Source: FEN-1088 sp031407985 (lineage in GTDB: Bacteria; Myxococcota_A; Polyangia; Fen-1088). Taken from it: a DNA stretch of 28,865 nucleotides. The position numbers were made by a program, and so were the translations under genes. Of the stretch, positions 6,341 to 13,597 are shown piece after piece. Each line of letters begins with the position of its first letter. Within the stretch, counting starts at the first letter, position 1. The stretch lies in the NCBI GenBank assembly GCA_031407985.1, contig JANOJB010000221.1, positions 1-28,865 on the forward strand, given 5' to 3'. The notes beneath the pieces were generated by a model. That model searched no databases. It had not been told where the DNA came from and worked only from the letters and a program-made list of their open reading frames with translations.

Positions 6341-8464
6341 ATGATCTCCGTAACCCGCACCGGGTGGCGACAGCAAGATGCTCAGCAAGATGCTCAGCAA
6401 GACGGTCAGCAAGACGGTCAGACGGTCGACGTTTTGCTGGACCGCGAATGGTTGGTGACCAACGGTCTCGGCGGCTATTCAAGTGGCACCCTCGCGGGGG
6501 TCATCACCCGTCGCTATCACGGTCTCCTGATCGCCGGGCTGCCGAATCCATTCGGAAGAACCATGATGTTCGATCATCTCGACGAACAGATCAGGTTGCC
6601 CGACGGTACGTCCTGGCGATTTAGCGGAGAACACAAGGACGCGCGGGGCACTGAGCATTTGGAGGAGTTCCGACTGGAAATGGGACTGCCGGTATGGACC
6701 TACCGTTTCGGGGACATCGTCCTCGAAAAGCGACTGGTTCTGACCTACATGCAGAACACCGTCTATGTTCGGTATCAGGTGTTGGAGGGTTTGCCCGGAT
6801 TGACATCCGACGGCCCAACGGACGCGTGGCTGTTGCTACGCCCGGCGATGCACTTTCGCCCACACGATGCGCCCGTGTCACGTCCCATTGAGCCCTACTC
6901 CTTACACGTCACGGGCACCCGGTTCGAGGTGTCGACGGGGTCGATGTTGCCGTCATTGAAGATGCAGGTCGATGGGGACAACCCGACCTTCGAATTCTTT
7001 CCCCAGCGACAGGAGAAAGTGAACTATGGCTGGGAGGCGGCCCGCGGTTATGAGGCCCACGGAACCCTGTGGAGTCCCGGTCAATTCAAGGTTCGCCTGA
7101 CCCGCGAAGCACCATCGACGTTGGTTGCCTCGAGCGAGTCCTGGGAAAGCCTGTCGGCCATCGCGCCCGAGCAAGCCGGGCGGTACGAGAACGAACGGCG
7201 TGCGCGGCTGTTGCATGTTGCCGCGGGTGCTCTTGACGATGTCACGACCGCCGAGTTGGTTCTGGCGGCCGATCAATTCGTGATTGCGCCCGCCGGGCGT
7301 AGCGAGGATGCGGTACGGGCCCGCGCCCAAGGCGAGGAGCTGCGGACGGTCGTTGCGGGCTACCATTGGTTTACCGACTGGGGCCGGGACACGATGATTG
7401 CCCTGGAAGGTTTGACGCTGGCGACCGGGCGGCATCAGACCGCGCACTTCATCCTGCACACCTTCGCCAGCTACGTGCGCGACGGACTGATCCCAAATCT
7501 GTTTCCCGAGGGATCGCAGCAAGGTCTGTATCACACCGCCGACGCGACGTTGTGGTTCTTTCATGCCCTGGACCGCTACCTCGCCTACACGTCGGATCGG
7601 GAAACCCTGCGGTTGTTGCTTCCCACACTGGAGAGAATCATCGAAGCCCACGTGCGGGGAACGCATTTCGGCATCGGCGTCGATCCCGCGGACGGACTGC
7701 TCCGACAGGGCCAGGAGGGATTCGCCCTCACGTGGATGGACGCGCTTTGCGACGGATGGGTGGTCACCCCGCGTCGTGGCAAGGCCGTCGAGATCAATGC
7801 CCTGTGGTTCAACGCGCTGACGTTGATGGCCGCGTGGGTGGGCGCCGAGCGCGAGGCCGGAGCGGCGGCGCGCTACCACGACATGGCCGAAACCTGTAAA
7901 CGGTCGTTCAACGACAAGTTCTGGAACGAATCGAAGGGCTATCTGATGGATGTCGTTGACGCCTGGGATTCCGCGTCCAGCGATGCCCTGCGACCGAATC
8001 AGCTGTTCGCAATCTCCCTGCCCCATCCGGTGTTGGACCCCGCGCGGTGGCGTTCCGTGGTGGACATCGTCACCGAGAAGCTGCTGACGCCGGTCGGGTT
8101 GCGGTCCCTGGCGCCCGATCATCCGGACTTCAAACCGACGTACCACGGCGATCTGCGCACCCGAGATGCCGCGTACCACCAGGGCACGGTGTGGAGCTGG
8201 CTGATGGGGCCATTCATCGATGCCTGGCTGAAGGTCTATCCGGAGGCCACGGCGCAGGCGCGCAGTTCGCTGGCCACACTGCGTGACCATTTGGGCAGCG
8301 CCTGTATCGGATCGGTCAGCGAAATCTTCGACGCCGGATCTCCCTACTTGCCCCGCGGTTGCATCGCGCAGGCTTGGGGCGTCGCCGAATTCTTGCGCGC
8401 ATGGCGCTTAACCGCACCGAAAGCAACCCCGTCCGGCAAAGAAGGAGGACCGCATGTCATCTAG
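6341..8464 (+). CDS. Amylo-alpha-1,6-glucosidase, GH133-type glycogen debranching enzyme
   Basis: The product is about 707 residues from the ATG at 6341. The N-terminal domain (about 30-270) begins with the typical Leu-x-Arg-Glu-Trp-Leu-Val-Thr-Asn-Gly-Leu-Gly-Gly-Tyr and Arg-Arg-Tyr-His-Gly-Leu-Leu. The C-terminal catalytic domain (about 285-690) has Trp-Phe-Thr-Asp-Trp-Gly-Arg-Asp at 343-350, the Arg-Asp-Ala-Ala-Tyr-His-Gln-Gly-Thr-Val-Trp segment near 609-618, and a Glu-Ile-Phe-Asp-Ala-Gly plus Pro-Arg-Gly-Cys-x-Ala-Gln-Ala-Trp end. The family removes single alpha-1,6-linked glucose stubs from glycogen in the cytoplasm. The reading frame is open back to 6122, but that would overlap the GH15 gene by 88 bases and adds no family sequence. 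No Shine-Dalgarno site is clear at 6341. A four-unit Gln/Asp/Ala/Gly repeat follows the start. The end overlaps treX by 11 bases. Confidence 0.88.
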   Translation: MISVTRTGWRQQDAQQDAQQDGQQDGQTVDVLLDREWLVTNGLGGYSSGTLAGVITRRYHGLLIAGLPNPFGRTMMFDHLDEQIRLPDGTSWRFSGEHKDARGTEHLEEFRLEMGLPVWTYRFGDIVLEKRLVLTYMQNTVYVRYQVLEGLPGLTSDGPTDAWLLLRPAMHFRPHDAPVSRPIEPYSLHVTGTRFEVSTGSMLPSLKMQVDGDNPTFEFFPQRQEKVNYGWEAARGYEAHGTLWSPGQFKVRLTREAPSTLVASSESWESLSAIAPEQAGRYENERRARLLHVAAGALDDVTTAELVLAADQFVIAPAGRSEDAVRARAQGEELRTVVAGYHWFTDWGRDTMIALEGLTLATGRHQTAHFILHTFASYVRDGLIPNLFPEGSQQGLYHTADATLWFFHALDRYLAYTSDRETLRLLLPTLERIIEAHVRGTHFGIGVDPADGLLRQGQEGFALTWMDALCDGWVVTPRRGKAVEINALWFNALTLMAAWVGAEREAGAAARYHDMAETCKRSFNDKFWNESKGYLMDVVDAWDSASSDALRPNQLFAISLPHPVLDPARWRSVVDIVTEKLLTPVGLRSLAPDHPDFKPTYHGDLRTRDAAYHQGTVWSWLMGPFIDAWLKVYPEATAQARSSLATLRDHLGSACIGSVSEIFDAGSPYLPRGCIAQAWGVAEFLRAWRLTAPKATPSGKEGGPHVI
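6371..6418 (+). repeat. 12-bp tandem repeat x4 inside the GH133 N-terminus
   Basis: Four 12-base units lie head to tail, two ending in ATGCT and two ending in ACGGT, all beginning CAGCAAG. They encode Gln-Gln-Asp-Ala twice and then Gln-Gln-Asp-Gly twice, between the start and the first conserved residue of the enzyme. The unit length is a multiple of three, so changes in copy number would keep the frame. Confidence 0.9.
8442..8448 (+). promoter_or_regulatory. Shine-Dalgarno site of treX
   Basis: AAGGAGG lies five bases before the ATG at 8454, inside the last codons of the upstream debranching enzyme gene. It is the strongest ribosome site in the operon and suggests treX is made in larger amounts than its neighbours. 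Confidence 0.85.
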
Positions 8465-10646
8465 CGCCGTGCGCCTTGACGATGTTCCCGATCCGCGGTT
8501 CGGGGTTCTTCCCGGCCGGCCGTTCCCGTTGGGGGCGACCCTGGAGCCCAACGGCGTGAATTTCGCGTTGTTTTCCGAGCACGGACAGCGGGCGTTCGTC
8601 TGTCTCTTCGATCCGTCGCGGCCCACCCGCGAGAGCGCCCGCTACGAGCTATGCGAGCGGACGGCGCATGTGTTTCATGGCCTGGTGCCCAACGTCGGTT
8701 TGGGCGCGCTTTACGGATTTCGCGTCGAGGGGCCCTTCCAACCCCAAAACGGGCACCGCTTCAACGTCAACAAGCTTCTCATCGATCCGTACGCCCGCGC
8801 CCTGCACGGGGACGTCGATTTCAAGGGACCCATCTACGGTTATCCGCTGAACGCGCCCGATGGTGATCTGCTGTTTTCCGACGAAGACGATGCGAGATCC
8901 AAACCAAAGGCCGTGGTCTTGGCCGACGATTTCGAATGGGGCGACGATCGTCCGCCCAACGTTCATTGGAACGACACCATCATCTACGAAGCCCACGTGC
9001 GCGGGTTGACCATGCGGCATCCCGAAATACCCCAGGAGTTGCGAGGAACGTACGCGGCCGTCGGCCATCCGGCCATCATCGCGCACCTGAAACGGCTGGG
9101 AATCACGGCGGTCGAACTGTTGCCGGTCCAGGCGAAACTGGTCGATGGGTACATGGTGGAGCGCGGCCTGACCAACTATTGGGGATACAGCACCATGGCG
9201 TTCTTCGCGCCCGAACAACGCTACGCGCGCGCGTCCACACCCGGGACCCAGGTCGCGGAATTCAAGACCATGGTCAAGCGACTGCACGAGGCCGGCATCG
9301 AAGTCATCCTGGACATCGTCTTCAACCACACGGGGGAAGGCAACCACACCGGTCCGACCCTTTCGTTCCGTGGCCTCGACAATCTGGCCTACTACCACCA
9401 CAAACCCGACGACAAACGCTACAACATGGAGTTCACGGGTTGCGGCAACAGCCTGAACCTGGGCGCGCTGTTCACCATGAAAATGGTGCTCGATAGCCTG
9501 CGTTACTGGGCAACCGCGATGCACGTGGACGGGTTTCGACTCGACCTCGCGGTGACACTGGGTCGCATGTGGCCCAGTTTCGCCTTCGATCGCAACGCTG
9601 CGTTCTTTCAGGCCGTGCATCAAGACCCAGTGCTGTCGCGGTGCAAGCTGATCGCGGAGCCCTGGGATACAGGGACCGGCGGGCAGCAGTTGGGTGGCTT
9701 TCCGGTCTTGTGGTCCGAATGGAACGGCGCCTACCGGGACTGCCTGCGACGGTTCTGGAAAGGCGACGACAGCCAAGCGGGTGAACTGGGCTACCGGCTG
9801 ACGGGATCGGCCGATATCTTCCAGTCGAGTGGTCGTCGTCCGCACGCCAGCATCAATTTCGTGACCAGCCACGATGGCTTCACGTTGCACGATTTGGTCA
9901 CCTACGACCGCAAGCACAACGAAGCGAATCTTGAAGATAACCGCGACGGGACTGATGACAATCTGTCGTGGAATCACGGTGTCGAGGGCGAGACCGACGA
10001 CCAGGGTGTGAATGATCTGCGCGAACGCACCAAGCGCAATCTGCTGACGACAATGTTCGTGTCCCGTGGTGTTCCTCAGTTGACGGCGGGCGACGAAATG
10101 GGTCGCAGTCAAAGGGGAAACAACAACGCGTATTGCCAAGACAACGAGATATCTTGGGTGGACTGGAGCCTGGACGATCGTCAACGATCTCTGTTGGAAT
10201 TTACCGCGCGGTTGGCGCGTCTGCGGCGCAAGGAAGGCGTGCTGCGTGAGGATCATTTTTTTCGCGGCGAACGAATCTGGGATTCGCGTATCAAGGATCT
10301 TGCCTTCTTTCGTCCCGACGGCACCGAGATGCCTGCCGACGATTGGCACAAGGCGTTCGTGCGTTCGTTCGCCTATCTACTGGGTGGGGACAGCCTGGTC
10401 GTGCCCGACAAGGCGGGACGCAGGCCCGTCGGCAACACGCTTCTGATACTTCTCAACGCGCACCACGAGGACATCGTCTTCACGCTGCCGCGGGTGGACT
10501 GGGGACAGGAATGGCAGCTGATCGTAGACACTGCGGCGGCGGGAGGGGCGCGGACCGGCATCCTGCGCAACGACGCTCAGGTGCGGTTAGGCGGTCGGTC
10601 GATGGCGGTCCTGCGTCGTCCCCAGCCGCAACCCGACGAGGAATGA
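8454..10646 (+). CDS. treX: Glycogen debranching isoamylase TreX/GlgX (GH13)
   Basis: The 730-residue enzyme hydrolyses alpha-1,6 branch points of glycogen, freeing malto-oligosaccharides for TreY. An N-terminal CBM48-like domain (about 10-110, Leu-Gly-Ala-Thr-x-x-x-x-Gly-Val-Asn-Phe) precedes a GH13 barrel. The four family regions are present: Asp-Ile-Val-Phe-Asn-His at 287-292, the nucleophile Asp364 in Phe-Arg-Leu-Asp, the acid Glu402 in Ala-Glu-Pro-Trp, and Asp474 in Ser-His-Asp. Glu-Gly-Asn-His-Thr-Gly-Pro-Thr and Ser-x-Arg-Gly-Leu-Asn-like segments fit the isoamylase/GlgX branch. Length is normal (about 650-750). It overlaps the GH133 gene by 11 bases and lies 83 bases before treY, the usual treX-treY-treZ order. 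GlgX is the same family under another name. The treYZ context favours the symbol treX. Confidence 0.95.
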   Translation: MSSSAVRLDDVPDPRFGVLPGRPFPLGATLEPNGVNFALFSEHGQRAFVCLFDPSRPTRESARYELCERTAHVFHGLVPNVGLGALYGFRVEGPFQPQNGHRFNVNKLLIDPYARALHGDVDFKGPIYGYPLNAPDGDLLFSDEDDARSKPKAVVLADDFEWGDDRPPNVHWNDTIIYEAHVRGLTMRHPEIPQELRGTYAAVGHPAIIAHLKRLGITAVELLPVQAKLVDGYMVERGLTNYWGYSTMAFFAPEQRYARASTPGTQVAEFKTMVKRLHEAGIEVILDIVFNHTGEGNHTGPTLSFRGLDNLAYYHHKPDDKRYNMEFTGCGNSLNLGALFTMKMVLDSLRYWATAMHVDGFRLDLAVTLGRMWPSFAFDRNAAFFQAVHQDPVLSRCKLIAEPWDTGTGGQQLGGFPVLWSEWNGAYRDCLRRFWKGDDSQAGELGYRLTGSADIFQSSGRRPHASINFVTSHDGFTLHDLVTYDRKHNEANLEDNRDGTDDNLSWNHGVEGETDDQGVNDLRERTKRNLLTTMFVSRGVPQLTAGDEMGRSQRGNNNAYCQDNEISWVDWSLDDRQRSLLEFTARLARLRRKEGVLREDHFFRGERIWDSRIKDLAFFRPDGTEMPADDWHKAFVRSFAYLLGGDSLVVPDKAGRRPVGNTLLILLNAHHEDIVFTLPRVDWGQEWQLIVDTAAAGGARTGILRNDAQVRLGGRSMAVLRRPQPQPDEE

Positions 10647-10663
10647 GCACGAGGAATGAGCAC
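10638..10663 (+). repeat. 13-bp perfect tandem duplication across the treX stop codon
   Basis: GAGGAATGAGCAC occurs at 10638-10650 and again at 10651-10663 with no gap. The treX stop TGA (10644-10646) lies in the first copy, so the second looks like a copy of the end of the gene. Confidence 0.9.
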
Positions 10664-10693
10664 TAGGCATGAAGAACACGACCGCGTCTGGAA

Positions 10694-10727
10694 GGTCGGC
10701 AAGAGGTTGTGGTCGGCAAGAGGTTGT
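10694..10727 (+). repeat. 17-bp perfect tandem duplication carrying the treY ribosome site
   Basis: GGTCGGCAAGAGGTTGT is present twice in a row, at 10694-10710 and 10711-10727. Each copy contains AAGAGG. In the second copy it lies six bases before the treY ATG at 10730 and is the likely Shine-Dalgarno site. The first copy is an unused duplicate. Confidence 0.9.
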
Positions 10728-10729
10728 GA

Positions 10730-13597
10730 ATGATTGATCCCATCAGAACACCCGCGGCGACCTACCGCCTGCAACTGCGTCGCGAGTGTTCTCTGGGCGA
10801 CGCCGCTGCCGCTGTTCCGTACCTGCGCCTGTTGGGCGTGTCCGATCTGTATCTGTCGCCGCTGCACACAGCGCGTTCGGGCAGCATTCACGGCTACGAT
10901 GTCGTCGATCACCAGCACCTGAATCCGGAACTGGGTGACACCGCGGCGCTGCGGCAGCTATTCGACGTGGCCCAGGCGGCCGACCTTGGCGTGATCGTCG
11001 ACGTCGTTCCCAACCACATGTGTATCGCCAGCGATGCGAACCATGCGTGGATGGAGGTCCTTGATGAAGGCCGCGAGTCACCCAGCGCCGCAACCTTCGA
11101 CATCGACTGGGAACCGCCCAAACCCGAGCTGGTCGGCAAGGTGCTGCTGCCGTTTTTGAGTACCCAATACGGCCGGGTCCTTGAAGAGGCGCTTTCTATC
11201 CATTTCGAGGCAGGCAGGTTTTTCGCGCTCTGCAACCAGCAGCGCTTGCCCATTCGACCCGAGACATGGCGTCACGTCATTGAACCCGTGCTGGCGCTGT
11301 TGAGGCAGCGCCTGCCGCCGGAAGACACCGGCGTCATCGAATGTGAAAGCATCCTGCGCGCCCTGGCGCAGACGTTGCCGCCGTTGGGTGCCGCAGGGTC
11401 GACCCAGGCGGTCGCATACCGGCATGAAAAAGAGGCCATTCGAATGCGACTGGCGCTGTTGGCCGACGGTCGCCCGGCGGTCGGTGCGGGGATCGCCGAA
11501 TCCCTGCGGGCGATCAACGGCACGCCGGGAGATCCTTCCAGCTTCGATCAGCTGGAACGGCTGATGGACCAGCAGGTCTACCGCCTGGCGGACTGGCGGG
11601 TCGCCGCGCACGAGGTCAACTATCGCCGGTTTTTCGACATCAACGAACTGGCCGCGGTTCGCGTCGAGGAACCCGAGGTGTTTGCCAAGGTGCATGCCAT
11701 ACCGTTCGCATGCGCCGGCCATCCGGCCTTCACCGGGTTGCGCGTCGATCACGTCGATGGCTTGTCCGATCCCGAGGACTACCTGACCCAGCTGGGCGCC
11801 AAATGGAATGAAGCCCGGAGCGCCAACGGCGGCGGAAACGCGCGCCCGTTTGTAGTCGTCGAGAAGATCCTGGGGTCGAACGAGAGGTTGCCGGCGGCGT
11901 GGTTGGCCGACGGAACCACGGGCTACGATTTCATTCCGATTCTTTCCGACGTGTTGTTCTGGAGCCCGGGCAGCGAGCGACTTCATGCGACAGCCGCGTT
12001 GTTCTGCGATCGTCCCCAACGTCTGAGTGAGATCGTCCACGAGAGCAAACGTTTGGTATTGCGGACGACCCTGGCGGCCGAACTGACCGTCCTGGCCCGC
12101 AGCCTTGATCGGATCTCCGAACAGCACCGCTACAGCCGGGATTTCACATTGAACCATCTGCAGGAGGCGCTGGAGGAGATCATCGCGTGCTTCCCGGTCT
12201 ATCGAACCTATATGCGTCGGCAGGACACGGCCGTCGCCGAACGAGACGCGACCGTCATTGGGACCGCCATAGCGCGAGCCCGTCGCCGCAGTCCGCTGAT
12301 CAACGTGTCGCTTTTCGATTTCGTCGAAATGATTCTGTTGCGCGTGGATCCATCCGGACTGAGCCCGCAGCAGATCGATGAGCGCAGGAATTTCGTGCTG
12401 CGCTTTCAGCAACTGACCGGTCCTGTGGCCGCCAAAGGGGTCGAAGACACGGCCTTTTACAGGTATCTGCCGCTTATCGCGTTGAACGAGGTGGGATCGG
12501 ATCCTGAGCGCATGGGCGCCCCCGCATCGGCCGTTCATCAAACGTTGGCCCTGCGACACGAGCGCTCGCCGCGAACACTGTCCGCCAGCCGCACCCACGA
12601 TACGAAGCGGGGCGAGGACACACGCGCGCGCCTGTACGTCCTGTCCGAGGTGGCCGAGCAATGGGCGGCCGCCACGGCGGAATGGTCCAGGTTGACGGCG
12701 CCGCACAAGACCACCATCGACGGCGCCGCGAGCCCCGACACCGCCGAGGAGTATTTGTTGTATCAGACGCTGGTCGGTGCGTGGCCGCTTCACGGCTTGG
12801 CCAACGAGCCTGACTTTCCAGCCCGAATCCGCGCCTTCATGACGAAAGCTCGTCACGAGGCCAAGGTCCACACCAGCTGGATCAACCCGCACGTGGCCTA
12901 TGACGCCGCCGCTGATTCGTTCGTCGAGGCAGTTCTGGATCCGAAACGCAGCGCCGCGTTCCTGGAGAGTGTCGAGACGTTTGTGGGCACGATCGTGCGA
13001 CCGGGCCTGTGGAACAGCTTGGCGCAGGTCGTGCTGAAGACCGCCGCGCCGGGAATTCCCGATGTGTTTCAAGGAACCGAGCTCTGGGATTTTTCGTTGG
13101 TTGATCCCGACAACCGACGCCTGGTCGACTTCGTGCGCTTGCGCGGGGAACTGACCGGGATGCTGGCGCAAGTGGAAGCGCGGGGTGTGACGCCGATTGG
13201 CGAGTGGTTTGATGCACCCGAGGACGGTCGGATCAAACTGTGGACCACCGCGGCGGCTCTTGGCCTGCGCCGGGCGCGCCGCCGCCTGTTCGATCGTGGC
13301 GCCTATCTGCCCTTGCGCCCAAGTGGCCCGCTGGCCGGACATGCGTTTGGCTTCGCGCGGGTCGACGGCGACGACGCGGTTGTCGCCCTGGTGGGGCGGG
13401 GGTTTGCCACTTTGGGCGTGGCGCGCCCGACGGGAGACGCATGGGGCGAAACAGCCGTGGTCTTGCCGCCGGCTCTATCGGGCCGCCGTTTTCGCGACGG
13501 CCTCACGCGACGAACGTTCGCCGCGGAGGGAGACAGCCTGCGCTTCGCGGAGGTCTTTGCGTGTTTGCCGGTGGCATTGCTGGAGACCATTCAGTGA
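10730..13597 (+). CDS. treY: Maltooligosyltrehalose synthase TreY
   Basis: This 955-residue GH13 enzyme rearranges the terminal alpha-1,4 bond at the reducing end of maltodextrin to alpha,alpha-1,1, giving maltooligosyltrehalose. The N-terminus is typical: Pro-x-Ala-Thr-Tyr-Arg-Leu-Gln-Leu at 8-16, then Tyr-Leu-Ser-Pro at 41-44 and Gly-Ser-x-His-Gly-Tyr-Asp at 51-57. Catalytic residues are Asp340 in Leu-Arg-Val-Asp-His-Val-Asp-Gly-Leu, Glu378 in Val-Val-Val-Glu-Lys-Ile-Leu, and Asp624 in Thr-His-Asp-Thr-Lys-Arg-Gly-Glu-Asp. The long stretch between the first and second regions (about 115-295) is characteristic of TreY and not of alpha-amylase. The length is at the upper end for the family. 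It has AAGAGG six bases before the ATG and overlaps treZ by four bases. The product passes directly to TreZ. Confidence 0.96.
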   Translation: MIDPIRTPAATYRLQLRRECSLGDAAAAVPYLRLLGVSDLYLSPLHTARSGSIHGYDVVDHQHLNPELGDTAALRQLFDVAQAADLGVIVDVVPNHMCIASDANHAWMEVLDEGRESPSAATFDIDWEPPKPELVGKVLLPFLSTQYGRVLEEALSIHFEAGRFFALCNQQRLPIRPETWRHVIEPVLALLRQRLPPEDTGVIECESILRALAQTLPPLGAAGSTQAVAYRHEKEAIRMRLALLADGRPAVGAGIAESLRAINGTPGDPSSFDQLERLMDQQVYRLADWRVAAHEVNYRRFFDINELAAVRVEEPEVFAKVHAIPFACAGHPAFTGLRVDHVDGLSDPEDYLTQLGAKWNEARSANGGGNARPFVVVEKILGSNERLPAAWLADGTTGYDFIPILSDVLFWSPGSERLHATAALFCDRPQRLSEIVHESKRLVLRTTLAAELTVLARSLDRISEQHRYSRDFTLNHLQEALEEIIACFPVYRTYMRRQDTAVAERDATVIGTAIARARRRSPLINVSLFDFVEMILLRVDPSGLSPQQIDERRNFVLRFQQLTGPVAAKGVEDTAFYRYLPLIALNEVGSDPERMGAPASAVHQTLALRHERSPRTLSASRTHDTKRGEDTRARLYVLSEVAEQWAAATAEWSRLTAPHKTTIDGAASPDTAEEYLLYQTLVGAWPLHGLANEPDFPARIRAFMTKARHEAKVHTSWINPHVAYDAAADSFVEAVLDPKRSAAFLESVETFVGTIVRPGLWNSLAQVVLKTAAPGIPDVFQGTELWDFSLVDPDNRRLVDFVRLRGELTGMLAQVEARGVTPIGEWFDAPEDGRIKLWTTAAALGLRRARRRLFDRGAYLPLRPSGPLAGHAFGFARVDGDDAVVALVGRGFATLGVARPTGDAWGETAVVLPPALSGRRFRDGLTRRTFAAEGDSLRFAEVFACLPVALLETIQ

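Noticed and set aside
6953..8290. Minus-strand open frame of 445 codons opposite the GH133 gene
   Set aside because: Antisense shadow of a gene with clear family motifs.
8649..10349. Minus-strand open frame of 566 codons opposite treX
   Set aside because: Antisense shadow of treX. No ribosome site, no recognisable motif and an unnatural composition.
11078..13342. Long minus-strand open frame of 754 codons opposite treY
   Set aside because: It lies wholly antisense to treY, which has all its catalytic motifs. Its translation is rich in Arg, Gln, Gly and His with no domain, as expected for a shadow frame in GC-rich DNA.
13240..13593. N-terminal extension of the treZ frame into treY
   Set aside because: It is out of frame with the conserved end of treY, and the GTG at 13594 has a ribosome site, a GTGA overlap and the start of family similarity.
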